Assembly: GCA_020345705.1 (NCBI GenBank)
Contig: CP070766.1
Span: forward strand, 1,361,840 to 1,374,547
Reading direction: 5' to 3'
DNA: 12,708 nucleotides
DNA from: Candidatus Zixiibacteriota bacterium
Lineage (GTDB): Bacteria; Zixibacteria; MSB-5A5; GN15; PGXB01
Part shown: in pieces, positions 1 to 6,600 of the stretch
How the letters are laid out: the number at the start of each line of letters is the position of its first letter
Numbering within the stretch: position 1 is the first letter of the stretch
Made by a program: the position numbers and the translations under genes
Notes under the pieces: model-generated
Database searches by the model: none
Told to the model about the DNA's origin: nothing
The model's input: the letters and a program-made list of their open reading frames with translations, nothing else

Positions 1-267
1 CTGGGCGAATGCGAACTCCGCCTCACCCTTGCAGACACTCTGCAATGCATCACGTGATCCTTGAGTCTCATGAACTGCCAGACGAATGTCAGTCTGATGG
101 CTGAGCTCTTTCACCTTCGCACCGATGGCGTAGTACCCGCCACGTCGCTTTCCAGTTGCGATCTTAATGGTCTGTGAGTCAGTCGAGTCTGACAGCTGGC
201 ACAGCGCACCGGAATATACTGAAATGACGCACAGACAAATGATGAGCGGGAGAATAATACGTTTCAT
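1..267 (-). CDS. TAXI-family TRAP transporter substrate-binding protein, N-terminal fragment
   Basis: Read from the ATG at 267 down to the window edge, this gives 89 uninterrupted codons, so the gene is cut by the left boundary. Residues 1-22 form a signal peptide (MKRIILPLIICLCVISVYSG), pointing to export to the periplasm. The mature start, with KIATGKRRGGYYAIGAKV around residues 35-52 and TQGSRDALQ...GEAEFAFAQ around 68-89, follows the pattern of TAXI/NMT1-like periplasmic binding proteins: a glycine-rich first beta-loop contacting ligand, a helix, then a 'G(s)xxNlxxl..GeaDlaiaQ' segment. In that family the protein captures an organic acid or amino acid and hands it to a TRAP membrane subunit. 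No such subunit is visible because the downstream side is outside the window. No strong Shine-Dalgarno precedes the ATG. The family call is from motif memory only; another type-2 periplasmic binding family is possible. Confidence 0.7.
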   Translation of the reverse strand, partial: MKRIILPLIICLCVISVYSGALCQLSDSTDSQTIKIATGKRRGGYYAIGAKVKELSHQTDIRLAVHETQGSRDALQSVCKGEAEFAFAQ

Positions 268-282
268 AATCTTTTAAGCGGG

Positions 283-299
283 AAACCAGCGACTGGTTT
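283..299. repeat. Perfect short inverted repeat upstream of the TAXI-type gene
   Basis: AAACCAG at 283-289 and CTGGTTT at 293-299 form a perfect 7-base inverted repeat with a 3-base spacer. It lies 15 bases upstream of the start codon at 267, so it could be an operator or a small hairpin in the leader of the minus-strand gene. Function is not established. Confidence 0.4.
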
Positions 300-499
300 T
301 CAGAAGATGCTGTTTGTCAAGGGAGCAAACCCGCGCTCAAATTTAAAGTTCTGATTCTGCTGAAATCAAGACAGTTTACGCCGGCCTTTTCGTCGTGTCA
401 AGCGAATTTTCGGGCTCCTCGCGGACGGCCAGGCATTCCGGCTTAAGCTGTCCTCGACACAGTGTCATCCAGAGGTAAACCTCGATAATCTCTTTTTGA

Positions 500-527
500 T
501 TGACAGGGACGTATAGATTTGTATATT
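500..527 (+). promoter_or_regulatory. Sigma70-type promoter of tRNA-Arg
   Basis: TTGACA at 500-505 is a perfect -35 box. It is followed after 16 bases by TATATT at 522-527, a 5-of-6 match to the -10 consensus. Transcription would begin near 534, about 18 bases before the mature tRNA 5' end at 552, as expected for a short 5' leader removed by RNase P. Confidence 0.65.
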
Positions 528-551
528 GACGGTCGGCTGATAAAGCTCAAT

Positions 552-625
552 GCGCCCATAGCTCAACTGGATAGAGCGTCTGGCTACGGACCAGAAGGTT
601 GGGGGTTCAAGTCCTCCTGGGCGTA
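552..625 (+). tRNA. tRNA-Arg (anticodon ACG)
   Basis: A full cloverleaf can be folded by hand over 74 bases. The acceptor stem is 552-558 with 618-624 (first pair a G-U wobble) and the discriminator is A625. The D arm is GCTC/GAGC (561-564 and 574-577). The anticodon stem is TCTGG/CCAGA (579-583 and 591-595) with loop 584-590 and anticodon ACG at 586-588. The variable region is 5 bases, and the T arm 601-605/613-617 carries the standard TTCAAGT loop. ACG is the usual bacterial arginine anticodon, whose A34 is normally deaminated to inosine by TadA so that CGU, CGC and CGA are read. The 3' CCA is not encoded (ATT follows), so a CCA-adding enzyme is needed. No clear terminator of its own is seen. 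Confidence 0.95.
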
Positions 626-647
626 TTTTCTTATGGCGAAAATCAAG

Positions 648-672
648 AAAAACGGCAGTTAAATTCCTGCCG
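648..672 (-). terminator. Intrinsic terminator of the small outer-membrane barrel gene
   Basis: On the minus strand, 6 bases after the stop codon (678-680), a 6-bp stem (CGGCAG/CTGCCG, 653-658 with 667-672, loop of 8) is followed directly by five T residues (plus-strand A648-A652). This has the layout of a Rho-independent terminator. On the plus strand the stem lacks a T tract, so it should act only on minus-strand transcription, insulating it from the convergent tRNA gene. Confidence 0.7.
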
Positions 673-677
673 CTCGA

Positions 678-1340
678 TTATTCTCCGACACCCTTTCCGA
701 AAAGAAAACTGACGCCGACGTTCATCTCCGGCCCGCTGTAATTGACCCGTCCGCCCATCTGGTCGGAAAAATCGGAAATCAGATGATACCCGGCCTTGGT
801 ACCGACCATCAGGAAATGATTGATCTGAAAATCAAGCCCGCCGCCCACATAGCCGCCGTATGACGTCTGTGTCATTGATTCCTGGATAACTTCCTCGCCT
901 GCTCTGGCCTCATTAACCGAACCGATGAACGTGCCCAGTCCGACCTCGGCAAACGGCCGGAAGGCCGATTTTAATTCGGATTCGTGCAGATAGAAGCGAA
1001 GCGACAGCACGGTCGGGACGATGGTCACGCTATGGCTATAGACGGCACCCAGGTCGGTTTGCGTTTTTGACTCGGCCATCAGGTACGATGCCGACAACGA
1101 CAGGGCGACATTTTCACGAATCCAGTATGAATAGGCCAGCCCGCCCAAAAAACCGCCCTTCCCGGAAACGACCTGTACATCGGTTGTGGTGGCTTGCGCT
1201 TTTTCGCTTTTCAGCCCGGAAAGCCCCACCCGAAGCTCAATCCGAGATCTTTTTTCAAGAGCCCCCGCCTGGACTGTGGAGCTCAGCACAAGTCCCAGGA
1301 TGCAGATTATCGCGATGGCTCCAAGTACAGCCCTACGCAT
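678..1340 (-). CDS. Small outer-membrane beta-barrel protein
   Basis: A 220-residue protein. Residues 1-25 are a classic signal peptide ending in TVQA, with cleavage predicted before GALEKRS. The mature part alternates polar and hydrophobic residues in short strands separated by charged loops (RIELRVGLSGL, GFLGGLAYSYWI, VALSLSASYLM, VLSLRFYLH, FAEVGLGTFIG, GYVGGGLDFQI, FLMVGTKAGYHL, MNVGVSFLFG). This is the look and length of the 8-stranded 'outer membrane protein beta-barrel' families (OmpW, OmpX/Ail, OprF N-domain types). A specific member cannot be named, and its role (adhesion, small-molecule leakage, stress resistance) is unknown. The ATG at 1340 is preferred to the TTG at 1343, because GGAGG sits 7 bases upstream of it. 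The channel gene lies 109 bases upstream on the same strand, and the gap contains unusual inverted repeats overlapping the ribosome-binding region. A terminator follows the stop. Confidence 0.8.
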   Translation of the reverse strand: MRRAVLGAIAIICILGLVLSSTVQAGALEKRSRIELRVGLSGLKSEKAQATTTDVQVVSGKGGFLGGLAYSYWIRENVALSLSASYLMAESKTQTDLGAVYSHSVTIVPTVLSLRFYLHESELKSAFRPFAEVGLGTFIGSVNEARAGEEVIQESMTQTSYGGYVGGGLDFQINHFLMVGTKAGYHLISDFSDQMGGRVNYSGPEMNVGVSFLFGKGVGE

Positions 1341-1415
1341 CAATATTCCTCCTTTTAAATTATTTGTCTATTAAACGTGAGTTTAGCCGGGAGGTTGCAG
1401 GAATATTGGCCCGGC
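1341..1415 (-). promoter_or_regulatory. Putative structured leader with anti-RBS hairpin loop upstream of the barrel gene
   Basis: In transcript order on the minus strand: GCCGGG (1415-1410), the 10-mer CAATATTCCT (1408-1399), CCCGGC (1391-1386), about 35 bases, then GGAGGAATATTGATG at the barrel gene start. GCCGGG/CCCGGC can form a 6-bp stem whose 18-base loop contains CAATATTCCT. That 10-mer is perfectly complementary to AGGAATATTG (1350-1341), which covers the end of the Shine-Dalgarno and the spacer up to the ATG. The two pairings interleave, so they are either mutually exclusive or form a pseudoknot. The complementarity is seen directly; regulation of translation is inference. It applies only if transcription starts upstream of 1415, for example by read-through from the channel gene. 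Confidence 0.45.
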
Positions 1416-1419
1416 GGCA

Positions 1420-1445
1420 CGAATTTCCGGAAGGCGGCAAATTCG
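1420..1445 (-). repeat. Inverted repeat just after the channel gene stop
   Basis: CGAATTT (1420-1426) and AAATTCG (1439-1445) are perfect 7-base arms around a 12-base centre that itself begins with CCGGAAGG. The repeat begins 4 bases past the stop codon of the potassium channel gene on the minus strand. There is no T tract after it on that strand, so it is a weak candidate for a transcription terminator. It may instead be a 3'-end-stabilising hairpin or the first element of the leader of the next gene. Confidence 0.35.
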
Positions 1446-1449
1446 GATT

Positions 1450-2460
1450 TTATCCCATCTCGGCCGTGAACTTTTCCAGTTCTTCCGAAGAACCGACCAA
1501 AACCAGGATATCTCCGTCACCCATCACCGCCGTCGGGGGCGGGTTGATCTGCATGCGCCGATCCTTTTTCTTGATGCCAATAACGGTGACGCCGTAGTCA
1601 GCCTTGATTTTTGATTCCACCAGCGTTTTGCCGCAGAGCCGGCTTCGCTCGGGGAGGGCCACCTCTTCGATCCCTAGACCGGCTTCACCAATCGAAGTCA
1701 TTTGCATAAAATCAACCACGTTGGGACGAAGGGAGGCCATGGCCATCCGCATCCCGCCCAGTATGTGCGGGCTGACGACATAGTTGGCCCCGGCCCGCCT
1801 GAGCTTTTTTTCGCCCGCCGGATTGTCGGCGCGGGTTATTATATGCAGCGATGGATTCATATGCCGGGCGGTCAGCGCCAGATAAACGTTGTCGGCCTCC
1901 TCCGGCAGCGTTGAGACAAGAACCTTCGCCCGCTCGACTCCGGCCCTGACAAGCGTCTCATCTTCCGTCGCCTGCCCCTCGACGTATAGATACCCTTCTG
2001 AATCAAGCTGGTTCACCGATGTGTTCTCTCTCTCGATGACAATAAAAGGCACCTTTCGCCGCAGAAACGTTTCAGCTACTTGCCTGCCGACGCGCCCGAA
2101 ACCGGCGATGATGTAATGATCCGAGAGTTTTTCTATTTTTGTCTTCATTTTTCTTCTCCCCATGATACTTCGAAGCTGCCCCTCCAGGACGAGCTGTCCC
2201 AGGGCCGATACGGCAAAGGTGGCGGCCAGCACGCCAAATATGATAAGGACTATGACAAAAATGCGTCCGGTGACATGAAGCGGATGCACCTCTCCGAAAC
2301 CGACCGTTGAAAGCGTGATAATTGTCATGTACAGGCCTTCCAGGGGATTCATCCTTTCGATAACCGCAAAGCCGATCGTCCCCCCGATGACAAGCAGCAA
2401 TAAAATCGAAATCGAGATCAGCAGTTTTCTTGACGGTGACAGTTGACGGCCGCTGTTCAT
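1450..2460 (-). CDS. Potassium channel with RCK (TrkA-N/TrkA-C) regulatory domains
   Basis: A 336-residue integral membrane protein. Residues 12-34 form the first membrane helix. Residues 37-57 form the pore helix and selectivity filter TVGFGE (52-57), and residues 64-92 the second helix. This is the two-helix, one-pore 'ion channel' unit of MthK/Kch-like K+ channels. A cytoplasmic RCK domain follows: Rossmann motif GFGRVG (120-125), acidic residue at the end of the second strand (IVIERE, E143/E145 region) and EGQATEDETL (161-170). A TrkA-C domain covers about 258-336. Four subunits should assemble, with the RCK ring binding nucleotide or another ligand to gate K+ flow. The start is uncertain: ATG at 2460 is chosen because the helix begins soon after it, but an in-frame TTG at 2499 would add 13 residues. 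Neither has a good Shine-Dalgarno. The gene is divergent from the lipM-like gene and upstream of the barrel gene. Confidence 0.9.
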   Translation of the reverse strand: MNSGRQLSPSRKLLISISILLLLVIGGTIGFAVIERMNPLEGLYMTIITLSTVGFGEVHPLHVTGRIFVIVLIIFGVLAATFAVSALGQLVLEGQLRSIMGRRKMKTKIEKLSDHYIIAGFGRVGRQVAETFLRRKVPFIVIERENTSVNQLDSEGYLYVEGQATEDETLVRAGVERAKVLVSTLPEEADNVYLALTARHMNPSLHIITRADNPAGEKKLRRAGANYVVSPHILGGMRMAMASLRPNVVDFMQMTSIGEAGLGIEEVALPERSRLCGKTLVESKIKADYGVTVIGIKKKDRRMQINPPPTAVMGDGDILVLVGSSEELEKFTAEMG

Positions 2461-2541
2461 GTCCGGGAGTATATTTCGCAGGTTCGGAATTGGCAACAAA
2501 AAAACAGCTCGATGATGTCATTAACAGACAATCCCGGGGGC

Positions 2542-2570
2542 TTGTCTCGGAATGAGGGAAGAGTTATATT
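2542..2570 (+). promoter_or_regulatory. Sigma70-type promoter of the lipM-like gene
   Basis: TTGTCT at 2542-2547 (4 of 6 consensus) and TATATT at 2565-2570 (5 of 6) are separated by 17 bases. The start point would be near 2577, leaving a leader of about 20 bases with GAGGAGG at 2584-2589 ahead of the GTG start at 2598. Confidence 0.5.
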
Positions 2571-2597
2571 CCGGCCCAGATCGAGGAGGCGGAGATT

Positions 2598-3401
2598 GTG
2601 ATTTCGGTCGGCGAATATTACGTGACGCCCGGCGGCGGGCCGTTCTGGAATATGGCTTTTGACGAGTGGCTGTTTGACCGGGTACGACGCCGGGAGGACC
2701 TCTCCCGCGCGTTTCTGCGGCTTTATTCGTGGGCATCGCCGGCCGTTACGATCGGGTACAACCAGGACCTATCCAGGGTGGTCGATTTGACTCTCCTGGA
2801 TGATGAAATTCCGGTTATCAGAAGGGTAACCGGGGGCCGGGCCATCCATCATGACCCGACCGAATTGACATTCAGCCTGATCCTTGATATCGCGATCCTG
2901 TCGGAAAGCCGCCAGTCCCTTTCGAAGACCAATGGACAAATCTCCCGTGCGGTCACCGATTTCCTGAGGAGGATGGGGATAAATGCCACCCGGGCCGATC
3001 GCTCTGACCTCAGCTATTTGGGCGGGCTGAGCGGACATCTTAAATCATGCTTCGGATCCGTCTCAAAATACGAGGTGCTGGCCGGTCAGAATAAGATTGC
3101 CGGGGGCGCCCAGCGCCGTCTCGGCTCGTGCCTGATTCACCAGGGCTCGATCAAGCTCAGCGGCGTCAGCGATTGCCCTGCAATCGGCCAATCCGGCAGC
3201 CTTTCAACTGCGGATCCGCCCCCAAGGTCTTTTGAAAGCCGCCAAACGGGCGAGATTTCCGCGATGTTCGCGGGTGTCTTCTCACGGCGGTTTTCCATTG
3301 ATTTTCAGCCCAAACGAATTTCAGACCGAGAGACGCCTCAAATCCAATTTTACGAGGATATTCTCAGAGAAAACAGCCTGAGCAAGCGCCGATTTTATTA
3401 A
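2598..3401 (+). CDS. LipM-like octanoyl/lipoyl transferase (BPL/LPL catalytic domain)
   Basis: A 267-residue protein of the biotin/lipoate protein ligase fold. Visible family motifs are NMAFDEWLF (18-26), the core RRVTGGRAIHH (75-85) followed by PTELTFSLI, NKIAGGAQRR (165-174, with the conserved substrate-binding lysine K166) and HQGSI (181-185). Cys151 lies in CFGSVSKYEVL, matching the place of the acyl-thioester cysteine of LipM-type octanoyltransferases (known family feature: an octanoyl group moves from acyl carrier protein to this Cys and then to a lipoyl-domain lysine). That favours LipM over LplA-type ATP-dependent ligases, though a lipoate ligase cannot be excluded. The C-terminal part after about 190 is poorly conserved. 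The start is GTG with a GAGGAGG ribosome site and a promoter just upstream. It is a single-gene unit; no LipA or lipoyl-dependent dehydrogenase gene lies nearby. Confidence 0.85.
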   Translation: MISVGEYYVTPGGGPFWNMAFDEWLFDRVRRREDLSRAFLRLYSWASPAVTIGYNQDLSRVVDLTLLDDEIPVIRRVTGGRAIHHDPTELTFSLILDIAILSESRQSLSKTNGQISRAVTDFLRRMGINATRADRSDLSYLGGLSGHLKSCFGSVSKYEVLAGQNKIAGGAQRRLGSCLIHQGSIKLSGVSDCPAIGQSGSLSTADPPPRSFESRQTGEISAMFAGVFSRRFSIDFQPKRISDRETPQIQFYEDILRENSLSKRRFY

Positions 3402-3414
3402 ACACAACCGGCGC
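3386..3414 (+). terminator. Weak hairpin at the end of the lipM-like gene
   Basis: GCGCCG (3386-3391) pairs with CGGCGC (3409-3414), with a 17-base loop that includes the stop codon at 3399-3401. There is no clean T run afterwards, only a T-rich stretch some 9 bases on (TCTTCTTATTGT), so termination is only possible, not convincing. Confidence 0.25.
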
Positions 3415-3480
3415 GTATAAAGTCTTCTTATTGTATGGAGGAAAGTCGCCTATTAAGAGATTGAAAATGGAAAAAATCAC

Positions 3481-3510
3481 TTGACTTGGGGCGCTTTCTG
3501 GGGCTATCTT
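3481..3510 (+). promoter_or_regulatory. Promoter of the receptor-PorV-lipoprotein operon
   Basis: TTGACT (3481-3486) and TATCTT (3505-3510) are separated by 18 bases, a reasonable sigma70-type match. Transcription from about 3517 would leave a leader of roughly 175 bases before the receptor start at 3693, which is long for a simple housekeeping gene. Confidence 0.45.
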
Positions 3511-3516
3511 ATACGC

Positions 3517-3692
3517 TTGTAAAAGGTTTGGAGGAAGATAAAGGGAAGGAGTCCATCAGGCCACTATTGCAAATCGGCTAAGGCTAAATCCTCACACCGT
3601 GCCGCCCTGACTGACTGGAAATTTAAATGTTTTCAAAACATAAAACGAACCGAGAAAATAATGTCAACAAGAGATATAAGGAGGATTGGGTA
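3517..3692 (+). promoter_or_regulatory. Long untranslated leader of the receptor operon with alternative pairing potential
   Basis: Two pairings compete for the same segment. GGTTTGGAGGA (3525-3535) can pair with TCCTCACACC (3589-3598) with one mismatch and one bulge. AATCCTC (3587-3593) is also perfectly complementary over 7 bases to GAGGATT (3681-3687), which overlaps the receptor's ribosome-binding site. An anti-RBS / anti-anti-RBS arrangement is therefore possible. I could not match the leader to a known riboswitch; the cobalamin-riboswitch landmarks expected before some TonB receptors are not recognisable. Purine-rich pairings of this length can arise by chance. Confidence 0.25.
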
Positions 3693-6600
3693 ATGTTGGG
3701 AATGCCCAGAAAAGCATTGCTTTTCATTGCTTTCTTGATCGGGTTGTTAGTCATTTCCACGATAGTCTTCGCCGGAACGACCGGTAAGATCAAGGGAGTC
3801 GTCGTCGATAAGGAATCCGGTGAACCGATACCGGGTGCGTCGGTGATGATTCTCGGGACAAATCAGGGTGCTATGACTGACCCCGACGGCAAGTACCTGA
3901 TAACGCTGGTTCCCCCGGGGACGTACGTCTTGAAAATCACTTCCGTTTCGTACAGCCCCATGGAGGTTGAACAGGTTCAGGTGAAGACTGATTTCTCGGC
4001 CGAGCAGAATGTTGAAATGGAGAAAGGGACGATTGATCTGGACAAGGTCATCAGGGTCGTTGGCACTAAAGATATTCTTGACATCCGGCAGACGTCCACC
4101 GAGCATATCATCTCCAAGGATGAAATCACGACCATGCCGGTGCAAAACGTCGACCAACTTCTCAAGCAGACGGCCGGCGTCGTAACCACCAACGAGGGTG
4201 AAATCATCATCCGCGGCGGCCGTGTCGGCGAGGTTGCCTATATCGTTGACGGTGTCACCATCGGTGACCCTCTCGGCGGCTATGGTCCGATGAACCTGGG
4301 TCTGTCGCTGACGTCGGGTTCAATTCAGGAAATCAGTATCATTAAGGACGGCTTCGATCCGGAGTACGGTAATGCTCTTTCCGGTATCATCAAAATTACC
4401 ACCCAGACCGGCTCGGCCGAGAATACCAACGCCACACTCGAGTACATTACCGATGATTTCGGCAATTCAACCTTAAACGAGTACTCCAGAAACTCCGACC
4501 GTCTGGCCTTCACTTTGAGCGGACCGGATCCCATTTTGAGAAGCCGGATCCTGCCGGCTCTGGGTCTCAATTTCCTCGAGGACAGGGAAGTTACATATTT
4601 CTTCTACGCTGAGATGAATAAGTCCGGCACGGCCTGGAATTATGACAAGTATTCCACGCCGGTTGCTCAAAAGAACTACGACAAATTCAACCTCTTCGGT
4701 ATTAGCATTCCCGAACGACAGAGTGACGATTACAGCATCAATGCCAACATCCTGGCCAAACCCATGAGCAACCTGAAGACTATTCTCTCCTATAAATCAT
4801 CGGTTATTCGGTACACGTATTTTGACTGGCAGTATCGCTATACGCCAAACACGGCCGAAGCTCGCGAAACCAAGTGGCAATCCTATTCGCTGGAGTTGAC
4901 GCATCAGCTTTCCAAGAATATGCACTATTATGTCAAGGGGTCATATTACAATCGCGAGGTGTGGAGCCGGCCCGGAGATCCTGACAATCCCGGAAAGGGC
5001 CTGGATCCTGATGAATTTCCGCCATACAGCACCTTCGAGCGGTATGACGATCTGAACGACAACGGTGTCTATGATGCCCCTGAGCCGCTGGTTAATCTGT
5101 TCCCGGATACGACCCTGTACGGACGAGACATGTCGGGACCGCAGTACACTTTCGGCAATTATCCGTATTATTTCGACAACCAGGCGGGCCTTCCGCAGCA
5201 GGCTGATTTCCGTTTCAACAGCGGTTCTCATGGCCAGTACACCGAGGGCGAGCCGTTCGTTGATTTGAACGGCAACGGCCAGTGGGATCGCGGTGACTAT
5301 CTTTATGACACCAACGGCAATGGCAAATATGATTATGACCGGCGGGACGTTGTTGACGAGCACGAACCGGAGCCGTATGAAGACGGCGATGTCAGCCTCG
5401 GGGAGCCCTTTACCGATGTCAACGGCAATGGCCTGTACAACGCGGGCATCGATGTTTTCATCATGTCGGCCGGTGCGGACAATCAGGACCTTGATAGAAA
5501 CTCGAGATACACGTATCCGGCGTACCACTACCAGCTTCAGAACCCACCCCCGTGGGACAATTGGGTTCCCGGGATTCCCTATATCGACCGCAACGGCAAC
5601 GGCCTCTATGATCTACCTAACCAGCAATATGATCCCGGCGAGAAGTTTATCGATGTCAACGGCAACGGCAAATATGATTATGGCGGAAGCTCAAACTTCC
5701 TCAATGTCGGAACCTATGAGGACGAGACGGTATGGCACTTTCATAGTTACGAGCATTACACCGTCGAGACTCGTGTTTATCGTCAGCTGGGAAATCATGA
5801 AATCAAGACCGGTGTGGAGCTGAAGAAGGAATACCTGGTCAAGCAGGATATCCGTTCTCTTGAGCAGCCTTACACGGGTCGTCCCGACGGCGGTCCGTAC
5901 CCCAGCGTCGGCGAACTGAGAGATTTTTACAACTATGAACCGCTCAGCGGCAGTTTCTATATCAGAGATAATCTTGAATACGGTTCCATGATCGCCAGTC
6001 TCGGTTTCCGGTACGACTACTTCATCCAGACTTCCGGGCTTGAAGAAGTGGCCAAAAATGACGACCTCGGGAGCGGCATCATTTACGGTGATCGTACAAG
6101 GCTTTCACCCCGCATCGGCTTTTCTTACCCGATTTCGGACAAGGCCAAGATCCACTTCAATTACGGTCACTTTTATCAGCTTCCGTCTTATACGTACATG
6201 TATGACCGAAATACGACGGCGGCGGCGGCTAATGACGTGGTCGGCAATTACAACCTCGACTATGAAAAGACCATTCAATACTCCTTCGGCGTCAAGTATG
6301 CCATGTCGGAGGATTATTCGATTGACGTCTCCGGTTATTTCAAGGATGAGTTTGACAAAATCAACAGCGCCCTCGTGAGACTGGGTGGTGGCGCTTTGAG
6401 AATACAGCAGTATCAGAATCGTGACTATGGACGAAGCCGTGGTTTCGAGGTTAATGTCGAAAAGCGCGGCGGGCGCCTGATCAACGGTACGATCAACTAC
6501 ACCTACGCTTTTGCCTACGGCAAGCAGTCTCAGGCACGAACCGATTACTTCAGTGAATTCTATCTGAACCGTGAGTCGCTTTCGGAAAAACCTCTTGATG

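Noticed and set aside
315..320. TTGACA on the minus strand as a promoter for the TAXI-type gene
   Set aside because: No acceptable -10 box lies 16-18 bases downstream, so the box alone is not enough.
2072..2521. Minus-strand frame overlapping the channel start, possibly linked by a frameshift at a run of seven T
   Set aside because: The translation shows no membrane or other recognisable motif, and the channel frame is intact with complete domains, so no frameshift is needed.
3520..3625. Cobalamin riboswitch before the TonB-dependent receptor
   Set aside because: A GCCACT-like string occurs, but the other conserved landmarks and the expected stem layout are not recognisable.
3627..3692. Upstream in-frame ATG giving a 22-residue longer receptor
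   Set aside because: The extension is hydrophilic and would bury the signal peptide; the ATG at 3693 has an excellent Shine-Dalgarno (AAGGAGGA).
4941..5528. 195-codon minus-strand open frame inside the receptor gene
   Set aside because: It lies opposite the repeat region; its Val/Ile-rich translation is the reverse reading of GAT/AAC-rich repeat codons. No ribosome site and no family motif.
5049..5678. Possible CRISPR-like or tandem-repeat array
   Set aside because: Repeats are in frame, irregularly spaced, and encode a protein motif inside a continuous reading frame.
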